Shown: one piece after another, positions 21,186-34,258 of the stretch | How the letters are laid out: each line of letters starts with the position of its first letter | Numbering within the stretch: position 1 is the first letter of the stretch | Source: Sclerurus mexicanus | Taxonomy: Eukaryota; Chordata; Aves; Passeriformes; Furnariidae | Assembly: GCA_013396755.1 (NCBI GenBank) | Contig: VWZF01003332.1 | Coordinates: forward strand, 1 to 64,000 | Length of the DNA: 64,000 bases | Direction of reading: 5' to 3' | Notes under the pieces: model-generated | What the model saw: the letters and a program-made list of their open reading frames with translations, nothing else | Told to the model about the DNA's origin: nothing | Databases searched by the model: none | Made by a program: the position numbers and the translations under genes

Positions 21186-21454
21186 CTGTTTCCTGCTTTT
21201 GGCCCCAGCCTGTTATCCAGCACTTGTCACCACTGCGGACTTTATGGGAGAAGGGAGGCACACATATTGGCTGGATGACATGGCTCATTGTGTCCGGCCA
21301 TGGCTTGCTCAGCTGCAGCAGTGCAATGTCGTAGTCATAGTTCCTGCTGTTGTAGTATTCATGGACTATGATCCGTCTCACTGCAGATACAAACTTTGCA
21401 TGGCCTTGCATTTGCATCCCCAGGTGGGCACTCCATGATCTGGGGTCTGCCAGC
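21186..21454 (-). CDS. TMPRSS7: TMPRSS7 coding exon 16 (catalytic Asp)
   Basis: Residues 636-725. RRIIVHEYYN precedes DYDIALLQL, whose Asp678 is the catalytic Asp. PICVPP and CWITGWG are standard trypsin-fold motifs. It enters in phase 2 and ends in phase 1 at donor GTGAGTTT. A long open frame on the opposite strand (20587-21438) partly overlaps this exon and is regarded as a chance shadow. Confidence 0.96.
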
Positions 21455-21629
21455 CTGCTTGGGAGCAAACAGTGAAGGTATTTCTTTAAAAAGTACCCCA
21501 AAACATCTGCTGACACCAGGGCAGGTGAAAGAGAGTGGCAGTACCTCCATGCAGTTCAAACTCTGGGATCTAAAGGCATTTGTGGATGCTGGTCATATTT
21601 GGGACAGAGTTAGAGGGAAGACTGCTTAC

Positions 21630-21807
21630 TTGCTCCCTTGAAAGCAGTGAGCTGCAGACACAAGCCATTCGTTCGATATCACTGATGCTCCACAGTAAGC
21701 AGCTCCCACAAAATGAAGGCTGACCTGCCAGGGCCATTCACCTTCCTCAGTGTTTGAGCCACCTACAATCCGAGAGATGAGACTGCTGATCTTGCTACTG
21801 CCACAAC
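21630..21807 (-). CDS. TMPRSS7: TMPRSS7 coding exon 15 (activation site and catalytic His)
   Basis: Residues 577-636. The propeptide link begins SCGSSK, with Cys578 a candidate for the disulfide that holds the protease to the stalk. Activation cleavage is expected after Arg589, freeing IVGG. WPWQVSLHFVG and the active-site motif AAHC follow, with catalytic His630. It enters in phase 1 and ends in phase 2 at donor GTAAGC. The paralogous exon at 222-404 carries a stop codon in the WPW motif; here it is intact. Confidence 0.96.
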
Positions 21808-22678
21808 CTGCAAGGGACATTTCAGGTTATAAACCCCATCTCCAAGTGTTTTTTTTACTGAGAGGGCTTTCCACACAGGGCATCAAAGAATCTTGCAGTT
21901 TGAAGTATTTTGAAATCTATTTCCTTGCCCTGTTCTAATCAGGTAACTTCTCTATTTGGCTACTCTATTACTGAAACAAGAGGTGACTCCAAATCAAAAA
22001 AGACACTGGCCTGGAAAATTTACCAAGTTCCTTTTCTAGCTTCACTACAGGAATTGGCCTCTGAATATTTCTTATGTCAGCAAGGTCAGAGGATTTAATA
22101 AGCATCCCAATGAATATATAAAAATAGACAATACCTCATATCTCTTTTTGATACTGTCAGCCCTGGCATGAAAGGACACCATCAGTAAGGAAGTTCAGCA
22201 ACATCAGAACACTTAATTCTTGCCAAAACAGGGGAATGATACAAGAAAAATGTATGTGGAGGTTGGACACTTATTACTTCAGAAATAAGGTGGTCCAATC
22301 ATTAATTTGTATGGAAATAACTGACAGCCTGACAATGCTATATATTACTAACAGGTGAAGAAGTCATACCTCAGCACAAAAAGCTGTACTATGAAAAGCA
22401 AGGAAGAAAGGCCCTGCTGTAGGGCGTCATGTCCATCCCCAGTGCCTGAACATAAAACTTCTGCTCAAGAGTTTTACTCCCACACTCCCACACTCCTAGA
22501 GGTGTTAATATTTCCAAACACTTTCCTGCACACAGCCAAAAAGTCAAATACAGCATTAATGTTTCCAAACAGAAGTAGTCATATGGTTAGTCTTTTAAGA
22601 TATTGTACTTGATCCAAGGCAGGTACTGGCAGATTAGACATACAGATAGCATGCCAGAAGCAGCTGAGGGGCAGGCAA

Positions 22679-23150
22679 AATCATAAAATCATAGAATGGT
22701 CTTGGTTGGAAGGGACCTTAAAGATGACCTAGTTCCAACCACTCTGCCATGTTCAGGCACACCTTCCACTAGACCAGGTTGCTCAAGGCCACATCCAACC
22801 TGGCTTGAACACTTCCAGCGATGGGGCATCCACTTCTCCAGGCAACCTGTTCCAGTGCCTCAGGACCCTCACAGTGAAGATTTCTTTCCTTATATCTAAT
22901 CTAAATCTACCATTTGTCAGTATAAAGCCTTCCCCCTTGTGCTGTCACTACATGCCCTTGTGAAAAGTCCCTCTCCAGCTCTCTTGTAGGCCCCCTTCAG
23001 GTACTGGAAGGTGCTAAAAAGTCTCCCAAGAGCCTTCTCTTCTCCTTGCTGAAACACCCCAGCTTGCAGCCTGTCTTCATAGAAGAGATGCTCCAGCCTT
23101 CAGATCATCTTTGTGGACCTCCTTTGGAGTTGCTTCAACAGGTCTATGTT
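22679..23150 (-). mobile_element. CR1 LINE 3' end, minus orientation
   Basis: It begins with the reverse complement of the CR1 tail (atcatagaatggtcttggttgg, then aagggaccttaaagatga) and continues through gttgctcaaggccacatccaacc and cctgttccagtgcctcaggaccctc. It lies in the intron between TMPRSS7 exons 14 and 15. Confidence 0.92.
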
Positions 23151-23778
23151 ATATACTTCAAATACCTGAAAGCATTCAGTTTAAGCAACCCATTCTAATA
23201 TCTCTTTTATTGCTACTGCAGTAACAATCGTCTGTTCACTTTAGAGGAAAGCAAACTGGAAAGGCTGTACAGAGGTTGCTTTAGGAAGATTTGAAACTAG
23301 AACCTAGCTTGATACTACGAAGTATTGGAGTCTTGACCATCAGGAAGATTCAGAGAAAGTAAAAAGTTTGTGGGTTTTATCTCAGTGCAATTGTATCACA
23401 CCCAAAGTGCAAATACAGTCTGCCTTCAACAGAAGTACCTGACATTGCTGCAGGCAGCAAAAATGCTGCCTCACCAGCTAGCCAAGTTCACCCTGCAATT
23501 AACCCTGCTTCCCTAATCTTTAACATAGCTTACAATAAGCAGCTGTCTGAGACTCCCCATAACTATAAGCTCACCCTCCCACAAGAACTCAGGAAATTCT
23601 GCAACCAGACCTGAAATAAACTGATAGCTGAACATTATCCCGCTATTATAGACAGAATGCAATAAAAACTCGGTACCTGCAGCATGAGTTGTACCCACTC
23701 CAAAACAGGAAGAAATACATGGTTTTATTGTACAAGAAGTTCAAAGTTCAAGAAGGCGAATATTTGAGAGGAACTTAC

Positions 23779-23895
23779 TGCAGCTGTTTTCATCACTTCC
23801 ATCAACACAGTCCACAGTCCCATCACACTTTGCGTATTGTTTCCTAATGCAAATGTTATTTCTGCACTTAAATGTGTGGTCTGTGCAAGGAATAC
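23779..23895 (-). CDS. TMPRSS7: TMPRSS7 coding exon 14 (LDLa repeat 3)
   Basis: Residues 538-576 form a six-cysteine LDLa repeat with FKCRNNICIRKQ and CDGTVDCVDGSDE. It is phase 1 at both ends, with acceptor TTTCAG and donor GTAAGTTC. Confidence 0.95.
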
Positions 23896-25033
23896 CTGAA
23901 ATAATTGTGGAGAAAAAAAAAAAAAGAAAACTATTGGCTGAGCTTGAGCTTAACACGTGAAGAAATGTCTGCACAGATAAAGGATTCATACATGTATTAA
24001 TAGATAGGAGGGAACACAGTAAAAAAAGCATTTTGACTGGGATGGCTTAAGTCAACCTCTAATTAGAATAATATTCAAGTAGATATAATATTCAAGTAGA
24101 ACTGCATCTATACCAAGGTGTGTATCAAGTTGTTCAAACTTGAACAAAGATTTCCTACCATCCTTTCCCATAGCACTAATGAACATGGATACTGTAGCAA
24201 AAATTTAGACATAGAGTGTTAGGCTAGAAAGAGAAAACATGCAGGATTCTGGAGAGAAGCTCTCCTTTATATTTCAGTATTAAATGTGAAATGGAAGATT
24301 GTATTGAAAGCAGTCTTATTAACCGTATTCAGTAAAACTGCAAACCCTAACCTTGGCATTTTCCTGTTTCCCTGTGGCTTGCAATAAATAAGTCTGCTCA
24401 AACCCAACCTATTTTTCTTGTCAACACACAGAAGTATCCACTATCCATTTCTACAGGCTGTCAAGTCAGACAGGTCAAAAAAGTCATTTGCAGCACTTAT
24501 CAGTTGTGCTCTCTTTCATATCACGGTGTTCCTTTATTATACGAAGTCGAAGAAAGGTCTGATTCAAAGCTTTCATGGGACTACTGCTACAATAATAGCT
24601 TCCATAGCATTTTAAACACATTAATGTTATAACCCTGAAAACTGCTCCAGAGAAGCTATCATTTTTATAGTTATTTTATAGATGGTAAAACAGATCCAGG
24701 AATTAATTTGCACAGCTTATGCTTTAAAGAGATAAAAGCAGGGATTCAAGCTTCAAATTCCTAGATCGCCATCCTGCACACAAAGTAATGAATTATTCTG
24801 CCAGTATTTTGTTGAAATAGGAGTTCATGAGCTCATTTAAAAAAAAAAGAAGAAATAGTTTTAAATCAATAAAGGCTTGTTTCTAAGCATTTTAGAAAAC
24901 TGAACAGAATTACATAGCCAGAGTGACATTTGATAGTGCCTCTTAAGTACTTGAATGTAGCATCCAGTATTCAAGTCAGGAGTAGATAGATAATGAAGAG
25001 AGAAAAAAAAAATATTTAAGAGACCAGCCTTAC

Positions 25034-25144
25034 TGTGGGTGCAGTTCTGCTCATCTGTTCCGTTCTCACAATCACTTACTCCATTGCAGGCAAGCAAGTT
25101 ACCCTGTATTGCGAAGCTGGAGTTACAGTTCCACTCAGGGACAA
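25034..25144 (-). CDS. TMPRSS7: TMPRSS7 coding exon 13 (LDLa repeat 2, atypical)
   Basis: Residues 501-537 form the second LDLa repeat. The acidic end reads CNGVSDCENGTDEQNC. The N-terminal half is unusual for the family, with fewer cysteines than a canonical repeat, and the same is true of mammalian TMPRSS7. CNSS and NCT are possible N-glycosylation sites. The exon is phase 1 at both ends and the donor is GTAAGG. Confidence 0.93.
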
Positions 25145-25771
25145 CTTTAAAAACATAAGTCAAATCAGGTATAAAAGCATGTTTGTAAATGCTAACACTA
25201 CCCTTCTGACTCTGTCTGGGTACCACATTCTTACCTTAACTTCACAGTAGAAGGATGGGAGTGAATGCCACATTATGTGTGCAGGAAATAAAGTGCAAAG
25301 GAGTTCAGTGATCTCCCCAGTATGCACATGGCACCAGGCAGAGTTGCCCAGGTTCTAATCTGCTTTCACCATGGACATCTAGCATCACTTTCATCTACTC
25401 TATTCACCCCCATTCGTCATTCCCCCACAAAAATAAAATAATCTCAAAATGGACCAGAACTTTACTAAAAATTGCCAGTGTTCATGACATGAGAAAAAAC
25501 TAAAATATAGTCTATTACAGTTGGTTTTGCACATCTAAATATCTTCCCTATGCTCTCCAGTGCCATACCTTCTTCATTCTTTGTTTTGTCCCTTGCCAAT
25601 TAACTATTAATTAAGCACTGGAGACTAATAGTCTGTACCTGGACATACAAAGGAAGCTGAAAATAATTTTTTCCCCCCTTAAAAATTTCACCTTGTTTCA
25701 GCTGCCTTCTAAGACAAGAGAATTCATTCATTGGGTTTTCCAGTCAAGATATCTAATAAGTGAATACAAAC

Positions 25772-25879
25772 CACAAAAGAGTTCATCACTTTCATCAAAG
25801 CAGTTGTTTACACCATCACAGCGCTGCAGCTGCTGGATGCACAAGCCAGTAGAACACTTGAAATATCCAGGTGGACATG
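25772..25879 (-). CDS. TMPRSS7: TMPRSS7 coding exon 12 (LDLa repeat 1)
   Basis: Residues 465-500 form one LDL-receptor class A repeat with six cysteines. The calcium-binding end reads CDGVNNCFDESDE. The exon is phase 1 on both sides, as is usual for LDLa exons, and ends at donor GTTTGTAT. Confidence 0.94.
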
Positions 25880-26694
25880 CTGGAGGTTGAAAAAAGAAAA
25901 AAAGAAACCTTCAGAATTTTCTTTTCCCAAATATTGCCAGCTCATTTCAATTTACAGCCAATAAGCTGTTACAAGGAATGATAAAGTTGATGTAAATTTA
26001 ATAGCCTGTATACATTGCCCGCACTTAAACTGAATTCAAATGTTTGAAACTGGGATTTAAAAAGAGGAAAAGCATCCTTAAAGTTCCAATTCAGCTTTTC
26101 CTGGAACATGTACCACAGGCTCAGTAGGGCTGGACTGAATCAGCTGGTGTTTTATGACACAACACGAGACCATGTAGTGTCATGTTCTTCTAATGGACAG
26201 TCTCACTTCCAATAACTAAAATTTGCAGCACTTCACAACGTTGGTAAGTAACCTGCATAGAGCTGATGTATGAACTACATAAATGCTGCCTTTCAAAATA
26301 AACATGAAATAAGCAGTTCATTACCTAGAAGCCTTTGTAGCAATAGAAACATTACAAACAAAATGTTGGGGATGAAAACAAGCAGGAACAGCAGACTTCA
26401 ACTGACTGCACTGTGTTCATAGCCACACAGGGAACTTTAAGGACTGTGCAGAAAAGAGCAGACTGTACATGCAGGAAACCAGAGAGTGTTGCACATGCCC
26501 ACAAACCTTAGACTGACAGCCTTGATGAGCTACAAAAGGCTCTTTGCTAACCATCTGGTGTAGTAAGATTAAAAAATAAAATTAACTAAAACCCAATACA
26601 TAACTTTCTTAATTAAATCCTAGCAGATCAAAAACCCTGCTGCTTACAAGGTCTGAAATGCAAAGTGGGGTTGAAAAGATAAAATTCATCTTAC

Positions 26695-26831
26695 GCTGGC
26701 TGATGTTATAGGTGCCGTACTCCACCAGAAGTGGTTTCTCAGAGACCTTCGAACTGCACTGAAGCTCAACATTGACAGCAGAACTTGTAATGTGGAAGAC
26801 TGTTTGGTGATCAACATAGTGACCGCAATAC
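26695..26831 (-). CDS. TMPRSS7: TMPRSS7 coding exon 11 (end of CUB2)
   Basis: Residues 419-464 complete CUB2, with YCGHYVDHQTVFH and LQCSS, then the typical last strand LLVEYGTYNISQ. It enters in phase 2 and ends in phase 1 at donor GTAAGATG. YNISQ is a possible N-glycosylation site conserved with mammals. Confidence 0.94.
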
Positions 26832-28469
26832 CTAAAAGTGTTCAGTGGAGCTCTAGAGCAGCCTTCACATGAAAACTGCCTTACATAAAATTTAAATGTC
26901 AACAGCACTGAAATTCAGCAGTACAGTTGGCTGTCATACTTTAATTAAGAACCAAAACCTGAAGCAGTACCCAAATTCCCCAAAATGCCAGTCATAATCC
27001 TTCATAACCACATACATGCAAGCACAAAGTTTTGCCAAAAAGTTTAGAGAAACTAAAATGTAACAAAGAAATGTTTCAAGAACAACTTGGGTACTTTTGT
27101 CACCACTTCTGATATCTGTTTTCAAAGGATTTGGATTTTTTGGAAGACTCAAGTAAGTTTGGTGAGAGGGTAAATGTCAGTGCAGGGGAAGAGCAAATTC
27201 AGCTTCTCAGATTTTGAGGATTGCTCCTAAAGAACAGTACAGAAAGAGATTAGCATAAAATTGGTCCAACTTCATTGAAAGCAGAGGGGGAATAGATTTA
27301 GAGAAATTGAAAATATTCTTAAGTAGTCACCACTCAGCCTTTCTCCACCATTAACATTCTGGAAAATTACCTCTGAATGTTACACCTTCAAATAACTAGT
27401 CTTAAAAATAATCCCTTGGGTGCACATCTACTTAAAGCTGCTGTTTTGGCAAAGAGGTTCCTTGGACTTCAACCTAGGTGCCACTTGGTTCAGAGAAACC
27501 TAAATGTTCCCTGATACTAGCAAACATTTAATTCATATGTTGCTAATGAATTTCTAATGTTCCTTTCTTCAAAGATGTTGCAACTAGCATTTAGATGCAA
27601 CTCTGAATGGGCAGACACAAAAAGAAACTCCAAAATAAACCAAAAAACCCATAAAAAAACCACAAACAAAACCACAGAAAAACAAAGCCCAAGCCAAAAA
27701 CAAACAAACAAACAAGGCCTCTGTAACAAGGAAAAGATTGCTGGATCATTATTTAAAAATTAGAGACAGTTTTAAATGCAGTAAACCAATGAATCTTGAC
27801 AGTATGGGTTCTAGAAGAAGAAAGAAGGACCCTCTCCTCTGTTCAACAAATCACCTCAAAAATACAGCACTTATGAGAAAAACACCTGGCTTTCAGATTC
27901 CTGCAAAAAACCTAAAAAAAGTACTTATGAGTCTAAACAGATTTAAGAGCAGAAGCAGCTGTATTGATTTTTAGCACACCTGGCCCACACACTTTCTTGA
28001 CAGCAGCACAAGGACACATGCTGCCACTAGGAGGAATATGAAGAATTTGGAAATGGATTCTTGTATTGTTAAATGGCCTAGTGGACTATTATCTAGAGGT
28101 ATATATTTCCCTTGTGTATTTTGGCCACATCAGACATCACACCAGGACTAGTCTTCAGGGTAATGAATGTAGAGAAGTCGGTCAGTGATTTCCACGTGAA
28201 TAGGTGTTGCCTCCATGTCCTGTTCATCCCATGAAGTATGCCACAGGGAATGGGGACATGCTCATTCATATATTTCCTCATATGCTTTATTTCACTCTAC
28301 AAAATGAAACATCCTATTAACAGATATAGGAGATTCTGTTCCAACAATGCAAAAAACAAAGGAAGAAAACAATTAAAAAAAATAGACTTCTCTTAGACAT
28401 CCTGAATACAGATGCAAAAAATCCAGTTAATTTTACAGCTTTCCACTACAGAAAAATAAATTGTAAAAA

Positions 28470-28610
28470 ATCCCCCCAAAAACAAACAAAAAAGCCATAC
28501 CCCCCCAAACAAACAAACAAAACCCAAACAAAACCAGACAAGCAAACAAGAAAAACAAAACCAAAAACAAATGAACAAAAAGCCACAGCCAAAACACCAA
28601 AAAGAATGGA
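28470..28610. repeat. A-rich low-complexity tract (CAAA-type)
   Basis: Repeated caaac/aaaac units, directly beside the SINE at 28617. Similar tracts occur at 2585-2660, 27625-27715, 15425-15470 and 33445-33535. Phe- and Leu-rich minus-strand frames here are artefacts of composition. Confidence 0.85.
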
Positions 28611-28616
28611 AGAAGA

Positions 28617-28752
28617 ATCACAGAATATTCCAAGTTGGAAAGGACCCACAAGGATCACCAAGTCTGAGTTTTAAGTCAATGGCCCATACAGGGATCAAAC
28701 CCACAAATTTGGTGTTATTAGCATCATACTCTGACCAACTGAGCAATCTAAG
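28617..28752 (-). mobile_element. SINE with tRNA-Ile-like head and CR1-like tail (TguSINE1-like)
   Basis: On the minus strand the head reads gctcagttggtcagag (A box) followed by tgctaataacaccaa, the anticodon-arm region of tRNA-Ile(AAT), and gtgggtttgatccc (B box). The rest ends like a CR1: ggtccttt, then ccaacttggaatattctgtg. The composition fits the zebra finch element TguSINE1. It lies in the TMPRSS7 intron between exons 10 and 11. Box mismatches suggest an old, inactive copy. Confidence 0.8.
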
Positions 28753-30980
28753 AGTGAAGACTTCCTGCTACAGGAAGTCTAATTCTTACTCACTTGAGTG
28801 TCCATCACCAATGCTCCCAATCTAAAACAGCTTGTCAAACTGCATAGCAAAGTGTGAACTAACCCTCTGATTCCCCTCCATTAGCCCACAGACATTTTCT
28901 GCATTTCTTGTGTTGTCAATGACTTAGACATCTTCCCTTCAACAAACCTTAGCACCATTTAAAAAAAATTCTAGTTTGCACTGACCACTTGTCAACCACA
29001 TAAAAAAACATCATCTTGCCAGAAGCAGAGGATATCCCTGTCCATCTGTGAAAGAGGTGAAACAGGTACATCAAGGGAGCTATTTCCTGTAAACAGTGAG
29101 AAATGTCATATGCTCATGGAATTTGTAAGACGAAGCTACAGACCCTCAGGAGATTCTGGTAATTTACTAGTCCTATCTCCAGGCCCAAGGCAAATGAAGG
29201 TTGCAAGGCACCCTCTGTAACTGTGCCACTGGTACAGAAACTAATTAAGGGAATCCTGTCCTGTATGTTGAAGGAGGGAGTGGGATACTTTTTCAGGGGA
29301 CGAGCAGATATATGTATCCTGTAGCAGAAACAATGGGATGCTGCATCAACAGTTTTAAGAAAAATAAAGCACTGTCAACATCTGTGTTCACCTAAACCTC
29401 TAATGATCTGCTTAAAGAGACTCAATATTTCTGCCCCTTAGAATTTCAGCAAAAGCAGTTTATCAGCTGTAACTTCTTTGACTAGGCAGTGGAACATTTG
29501 TATGTCCACTGGAAGAAAGATGAGGAAGAACTGCATGGTTGTGTTTGGTGTCTCTGGGTAGACAAAGCTTCCTAAAAATCTGAAGGAACCTTATCTGCAC
29601 CATCTTCTTGGTAGCAGTCTTTACTAATATCAGTATTCTGAAGCTTCTTAACCATATTTACCTAAGATAACAGAACATGCATCCTGTAAGCAGCAATTGC
29701 AGGAGGCTGGAAGGTGGGTTTCCCACCCACTCTCAACCCCCGCACCCCCTCCGTTTCATTAGCCATAAAATTGGAGGGAAAAGAAAATAAAATATCATGA
29801 TGTTTCATGCTTTAAATTGTATTATTATTACTTGAGAAGTAAACATAGAACAGAAAATTGGCAATTCTGCCAATAAAAAGCCTTATTTTCAATTTCCCAG
29901 ATACTTTCAAAGGAAAGTTTGTCTTGGTCTACATCTATAATCAGCAACTTACAATAGAAATCAGGAGCAGTACTTCTTGTGCAATACTTCTAAAAGTAAC
30001 CCTGAGTGCACTTCTAAGGGTCATACTCTGCTATTTGATTCAGTGGAATATATAAGTGGTAAGTTTATTGGAATTCTTCTCTTTTAGATAGAGAATCCTT
30101 ACAATATAAACCCATTATCATTTTTTCCTCCAGATTTTGCCTTTATTTGATATCTCAGCCATCCCAAATATCCCAAATCCTTCCAATTCTGCCATGAAAA
30201 GAACATAAAAAACCCCCAGAAACACACCAAATGCGGTGTGTTTTGACTTGTGTTTTTATGTACCTATCTGGTCCAGCAACAAATTTACAAGACAGAATTT
30301 TAGGAGCTTCAAACTGAATTTTCGATATGTAATTGCAACATAGTATCAATAAAGAAAGTTTTTCTCCTCTTTGTAATTCTTTCAGTTACACTCAGAGGCC
30401 TAATTGACTTTCCTTAGTTTCAGTAGTGAGTTGAGAAACTCAGTTTCAAGAATAATCTGAGGTTCTCATTTCAACAAAGTTTTTTTTTTAAAAAAAATTT
30501 CCCATGTCCTAAACCTAACCTTGCCTCATGATCCATCATTTGAAAGATGATCTAAAAAATTAAGGAAAGAATGGGTGAACAATAGGGTGGGAAAGCAGTG
30601 GTATCTTAATTAAAAAATTAGCAGCAATATTTTAATTAAAAAAACACCTCTGAGGTATAGTGGTACCTTGGAAGACACTGTGCAGTTTCTCTTTCAAGAG
30701 CCAGTTACTGGAATGTGGAAGCAGTTACTCTTGTATTCCCAACCATCTCATTGCAATAGCTTTCACCAAGAAGTTAATTAGATTTGCTGTCCTCTTGAGC
30801 AATCAAAGAATTAAGTTACACTTAAAAAGTCTGTAACAGACCTTGTTCAACAACCCCAGGAAACCCAGAATTATTTTAGGGTCCAGAGGATATCCGTCTT
30901 CACCCAACATTTTCTATTTATCTCTCTCCAAAGAGTACCAAAGGGTCTTGTTTTCGGATTTTTGGTACTTTTCAATAGAA

Positions 30981-31020
30981 ATATGTGTGTGTGTGTGTGT
31001 ATATATATACATATATATAA
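30981..31020. repeat. TG then TA dinucleotide repeat
   Basis: About nine TG units pass into TA units. It lies in the TMPRSS7 intron between exons 10 and 11, some 160 bp from exon 10. Confidence 0.95.
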
Positions 31021-31176
31021 TAAAGATTCTGTTACATCATCAGCTAAAATGAAAGAGTGGTAGGAGAACCAAATGAGTTATCTTTGTCCTGTGGAAACTC
31101 TCTGAGAGAGTTGCAGTAGCAATGGAAAGGTTTACTTCTGCATAGATTATTAATATAACAGTACAAAAATACTTAC

Positions 31177-31283
31177 ATGTGTTCATTAATTTTCCACCAC
31201 CCTCGCTCACAACCTTTAATATTCTTCTCACTGATGGTATAGTTATAAAACTTCAGAGCTATACCAAGACTCTTCTGTGGAGT
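31177..31283 (-). CDS. TMPRSS7: TMPRSS7 coding exon 10 (middle of CUB2)
   Basis: Residues 384-418. The strand LGIALKFYNYTIS and the motif GCERGWWKINEH are close to the mammalian sequence. NYTIS is a possible N-glycosylation site. It starts in phase 0 and ends in phase 2 at donor GTAAGTAT. Confidence 0.93.
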
Positions 31284-32886
31284 CTGTCATGAGCAAGAAA
31301 GACAGTGCAAACAATCTTTTTCATTTCGTGGACATAGAACACAAAAGTCTATAAACTTAATTGAGCAATTACAGAGTTTGGCAATGTCACACTCTGGGAG
31401 ATCTGAGCCAGCTCAGCTGCCAGCACTTAAGACACTTGCCAGCTATTCAGTCTTGAGTAAAAGCAAAGGCTGGCACAGCCTCACCACAGCTGCAGGCTTT
31501 CTCCCCCTCTAGCCAATAGCCTTTTCATCTTCAGAATGCCACTGGCTAAAGAAAGCAGCATTTATATCAAGACCAAGACTCTCAAATGCATACAAATTTA
31601 CTTGTGTAGGGACACAGAGCCCCAGTGGATTTTTAGAGCTAAGATACTGCACGGAATAACTGTCATGTTACTTCTACCACAATACTGTAGTCTTCTCCTA
31701 GTACCTGTTCAGCCAAGCATTCTTTAGTATTTTACAAAACATTTTGAAGCCCAGCAATATCATGAGTGTTCATGATTAATTAGAAGTTATTTTATTAAAA
31801 GTAACAGAATCTTTTTGCAAGACAAGGCAATGTTCATTTAAAAACAAGGGCTGATTCAGGGTAAAAATCCAGAAATGAATTTTTTTCTCCTTCTCTCTGA
31901 CAGAAAACATAATTTTGCAAATAAGGGAATTTTCATTATTGAATGATTGCAAAATTAAACTGGTTTGAGCAATAAATCTTGGGAGTTGCCCATGTTAGGT
32001 GTCTAGAAACATCTCCCTTAGAAGTCCAGAGTAAATTGAAGACCTTAAATTTAGCAAAAAACAAAACAAAACACCTTATCATTCTAGTAAAGGAGGAGGC
32101 TGTAAGTCATGGCTAGCTGGATTTGATTTCTATTGGTGTGATTCAATATGGGCAATCACTAGCTTAACAAGTCATGAGTAAAATAAGCAGAAAGATGGGT
32201 AAAGAGTGGACATCATCATATACATTGCCATATTCCTCAGAGAAGAAAACATTGAAGGACAAGCCCTAAGTCAAAGATTATGTTTTAGCAGCACTTAGAG
32301 AGAAATACTCATGTCAAAGAAGGCATGACAAAACTTTTTTAGACTGATGTAAATGTCAGCAATTTATGTTCAGAAAAGTACCTGAAAACATGGAGGAAAA
32401 AGGACACCAGGTTAAAAAAAAGTCTGTGAGATTGTGCTGGCAGGACAGACTATCCTGAAGACAAATTAAATATATTAGGCATATGAGAAGACATCAGAAA
32501 AGTGGCCGTAATAACTAGGTTAGAGGAGTCTTTTGTACATACATTTCATCCAAATGTCTGAGGGTGGAAAAGGGGGAGTTAAAACCAGTCAAGTCTTATA
32601 TTTCCTGATGTGAAGTAATTCTGCAGGCTAAATATCAAAACTTATCTCAGCTCTTCACCTTTATAGTATGACAGCTTAGGAACTACATTCCCTTCCTTAA
32701 GAATGACTGCACAGAAAAAACTGAACCAAAACACTTAAGCATCCAGATATTCAGCTATGCCATTTCTATAAACTGCTAGACCTGTAAGGATGCAGGCTAC
32801 TGCCTACTCAATTGCTTCTGCTTTGCTTAAGATCTGTATGCCCACAACACACAACAGTGTCTGAGAGAAAGAGAGATTCATGTTAC

Positions 32887-32999
32887 CTGGAAGTTCCACG
32901 CACAAAGACATTTTGGAGGATAATAGCTTGGGTAATAGGGACTTGTGATTCTCCCTTCATAGCCAATTTTCTCTTTTGTCACTATTGCTTTTCCACAGC
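32887..32999 (-). CDS. TMPRSS7: TMPRSS7 coding exon 9 (first part of CUB2)
   Basis: Residues 346-383 start CUB domain 2 with CGKAIV and contain the hallmark SPYYPSYYPPKC followed by a conserved Trp. It enters in phase 1 and ends in phase 0 at donor GTAACA. The equivalent exon in the neighbouring decayed gene is 9851-9948. Confidence 0.94.
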
Positions 33000-34258
33000 C
33001 TTGAGGGGGAAAGATAAAAAAAAAAAAGAAAAAAAAAAGGAGGCAAAATTTGTCAAAATTTAGTGTCAGTAAAGGTAGTCAGTGGACTAAAGCATTCAAA
33101 TTTATCTATCATTGCAAAACAGAGCAGGTTAGGAGTTATATTTATTTGGGTTCAACTTGTAAAAAGATACCATTTCCAATGATGCACAAGAAGACAAGGA
33201 TTTTAAAAGTACAGGGATGCTTGCTGGGCTCTGCAAGATCAGGAAAAATTATTGTGAAATTTTATATTTGTTATTTTGCTGAAGGCAGTTTTGCAAACAT
33301 GCATATCAAAACATCCACACTGCAGTAGTATACAAGGATCTTTAATCTTAAAATGCAGCCACTTAGAAGAGAAATGAACAATATACTAAACTAATCAGCC
33401 TCCTGGAAGTAAAAATTCCCTTTTATGGATTTACAGAATCCATTAAAACAAAACACACGGAGAGAAACCAACGAAACAAAAGAAAACTCAGATCTGAATT
33501 TCAACAAACAAAACCAACCAAACAAAAAAACCCAACCCACTCAGTGCTGAATTTGAAGTTACTTAAGATGGAGATTTTATCACACATTTTTATGGTGGTG
33601 TTTTAATGCTTAATTACCATCAACATGGAAAATATGCAGCATCTTTTTTAGCAACTTGAATTTCCTTGCATTGGATTGTGTTAGATTTTTCTCCTTGTGC
33701 TACTAGCATATTTCCTGTCCTATTTGTCATTATGATCTAACAACTTCTTAAAGATTAAAGCAATAAAAAACAAGTGATGGACTTGACACACAAACATAAC
33801 TGACTCCTTTGTGTTCATGAGGAGTCAGGGACCGATACCAAATGCAGACAAAGCTACTGAAGTTTTATTTTCTGAGAGCAATTTTTAGTGCTGAACTCCT
33901 TCCACCTTCAACGTGATCCCGGAGGCCCAAGCCAGGAGAGAGGACGGTGCTACACTTGAAATAACAGCTCCATCTACTGGCGTATTGTGGTGCTCGCCCA
34001 GTGAATTCAGGAGTGGCTTCTGGCTTTTACCTTCATATTTCATTTCACAGGTAGTCTGCTCAGGTTAAATTACCCAAGAGGACGGGAGACACTCAGTAAT
34101 GCAGAGGAGATGAAGAAGAGAGACATGTATTTATAAAAAAAAAAAATGGACATGAAATACAGGAGTTATTTATCTATAGTCAGAAACATGACAGCCTCTT
34201 CAGGATCATAGAGAGAAGCAATACAATAAACACATATCCAAACACAGAACAAACCTAC

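Noticed and set aside
20587..21438. Plus-strand open frame of 283 codons, the longest in the window
   Set aside because: It runs antisense through TMPRSS7 exon 16 and its introns, crosses a CA repeat and shows no domain. The exon on the other strand is clearly the real coding sequence.
28393..28661. Phe/Leu/Val-rich minus-strand frames resembling membrane proteins
   Set aside because: They are translations of the reverse complement of an A-rich CAAA-type tract; three overlapping frames are open at once.
28617..28752. A genuine tRNA-Ile gene
   Set aside because: Only the 5' half and B box resemble a tRNA, with mismatches and no closing acceptor stem; the CR1-like tail shows it to be a SINE.
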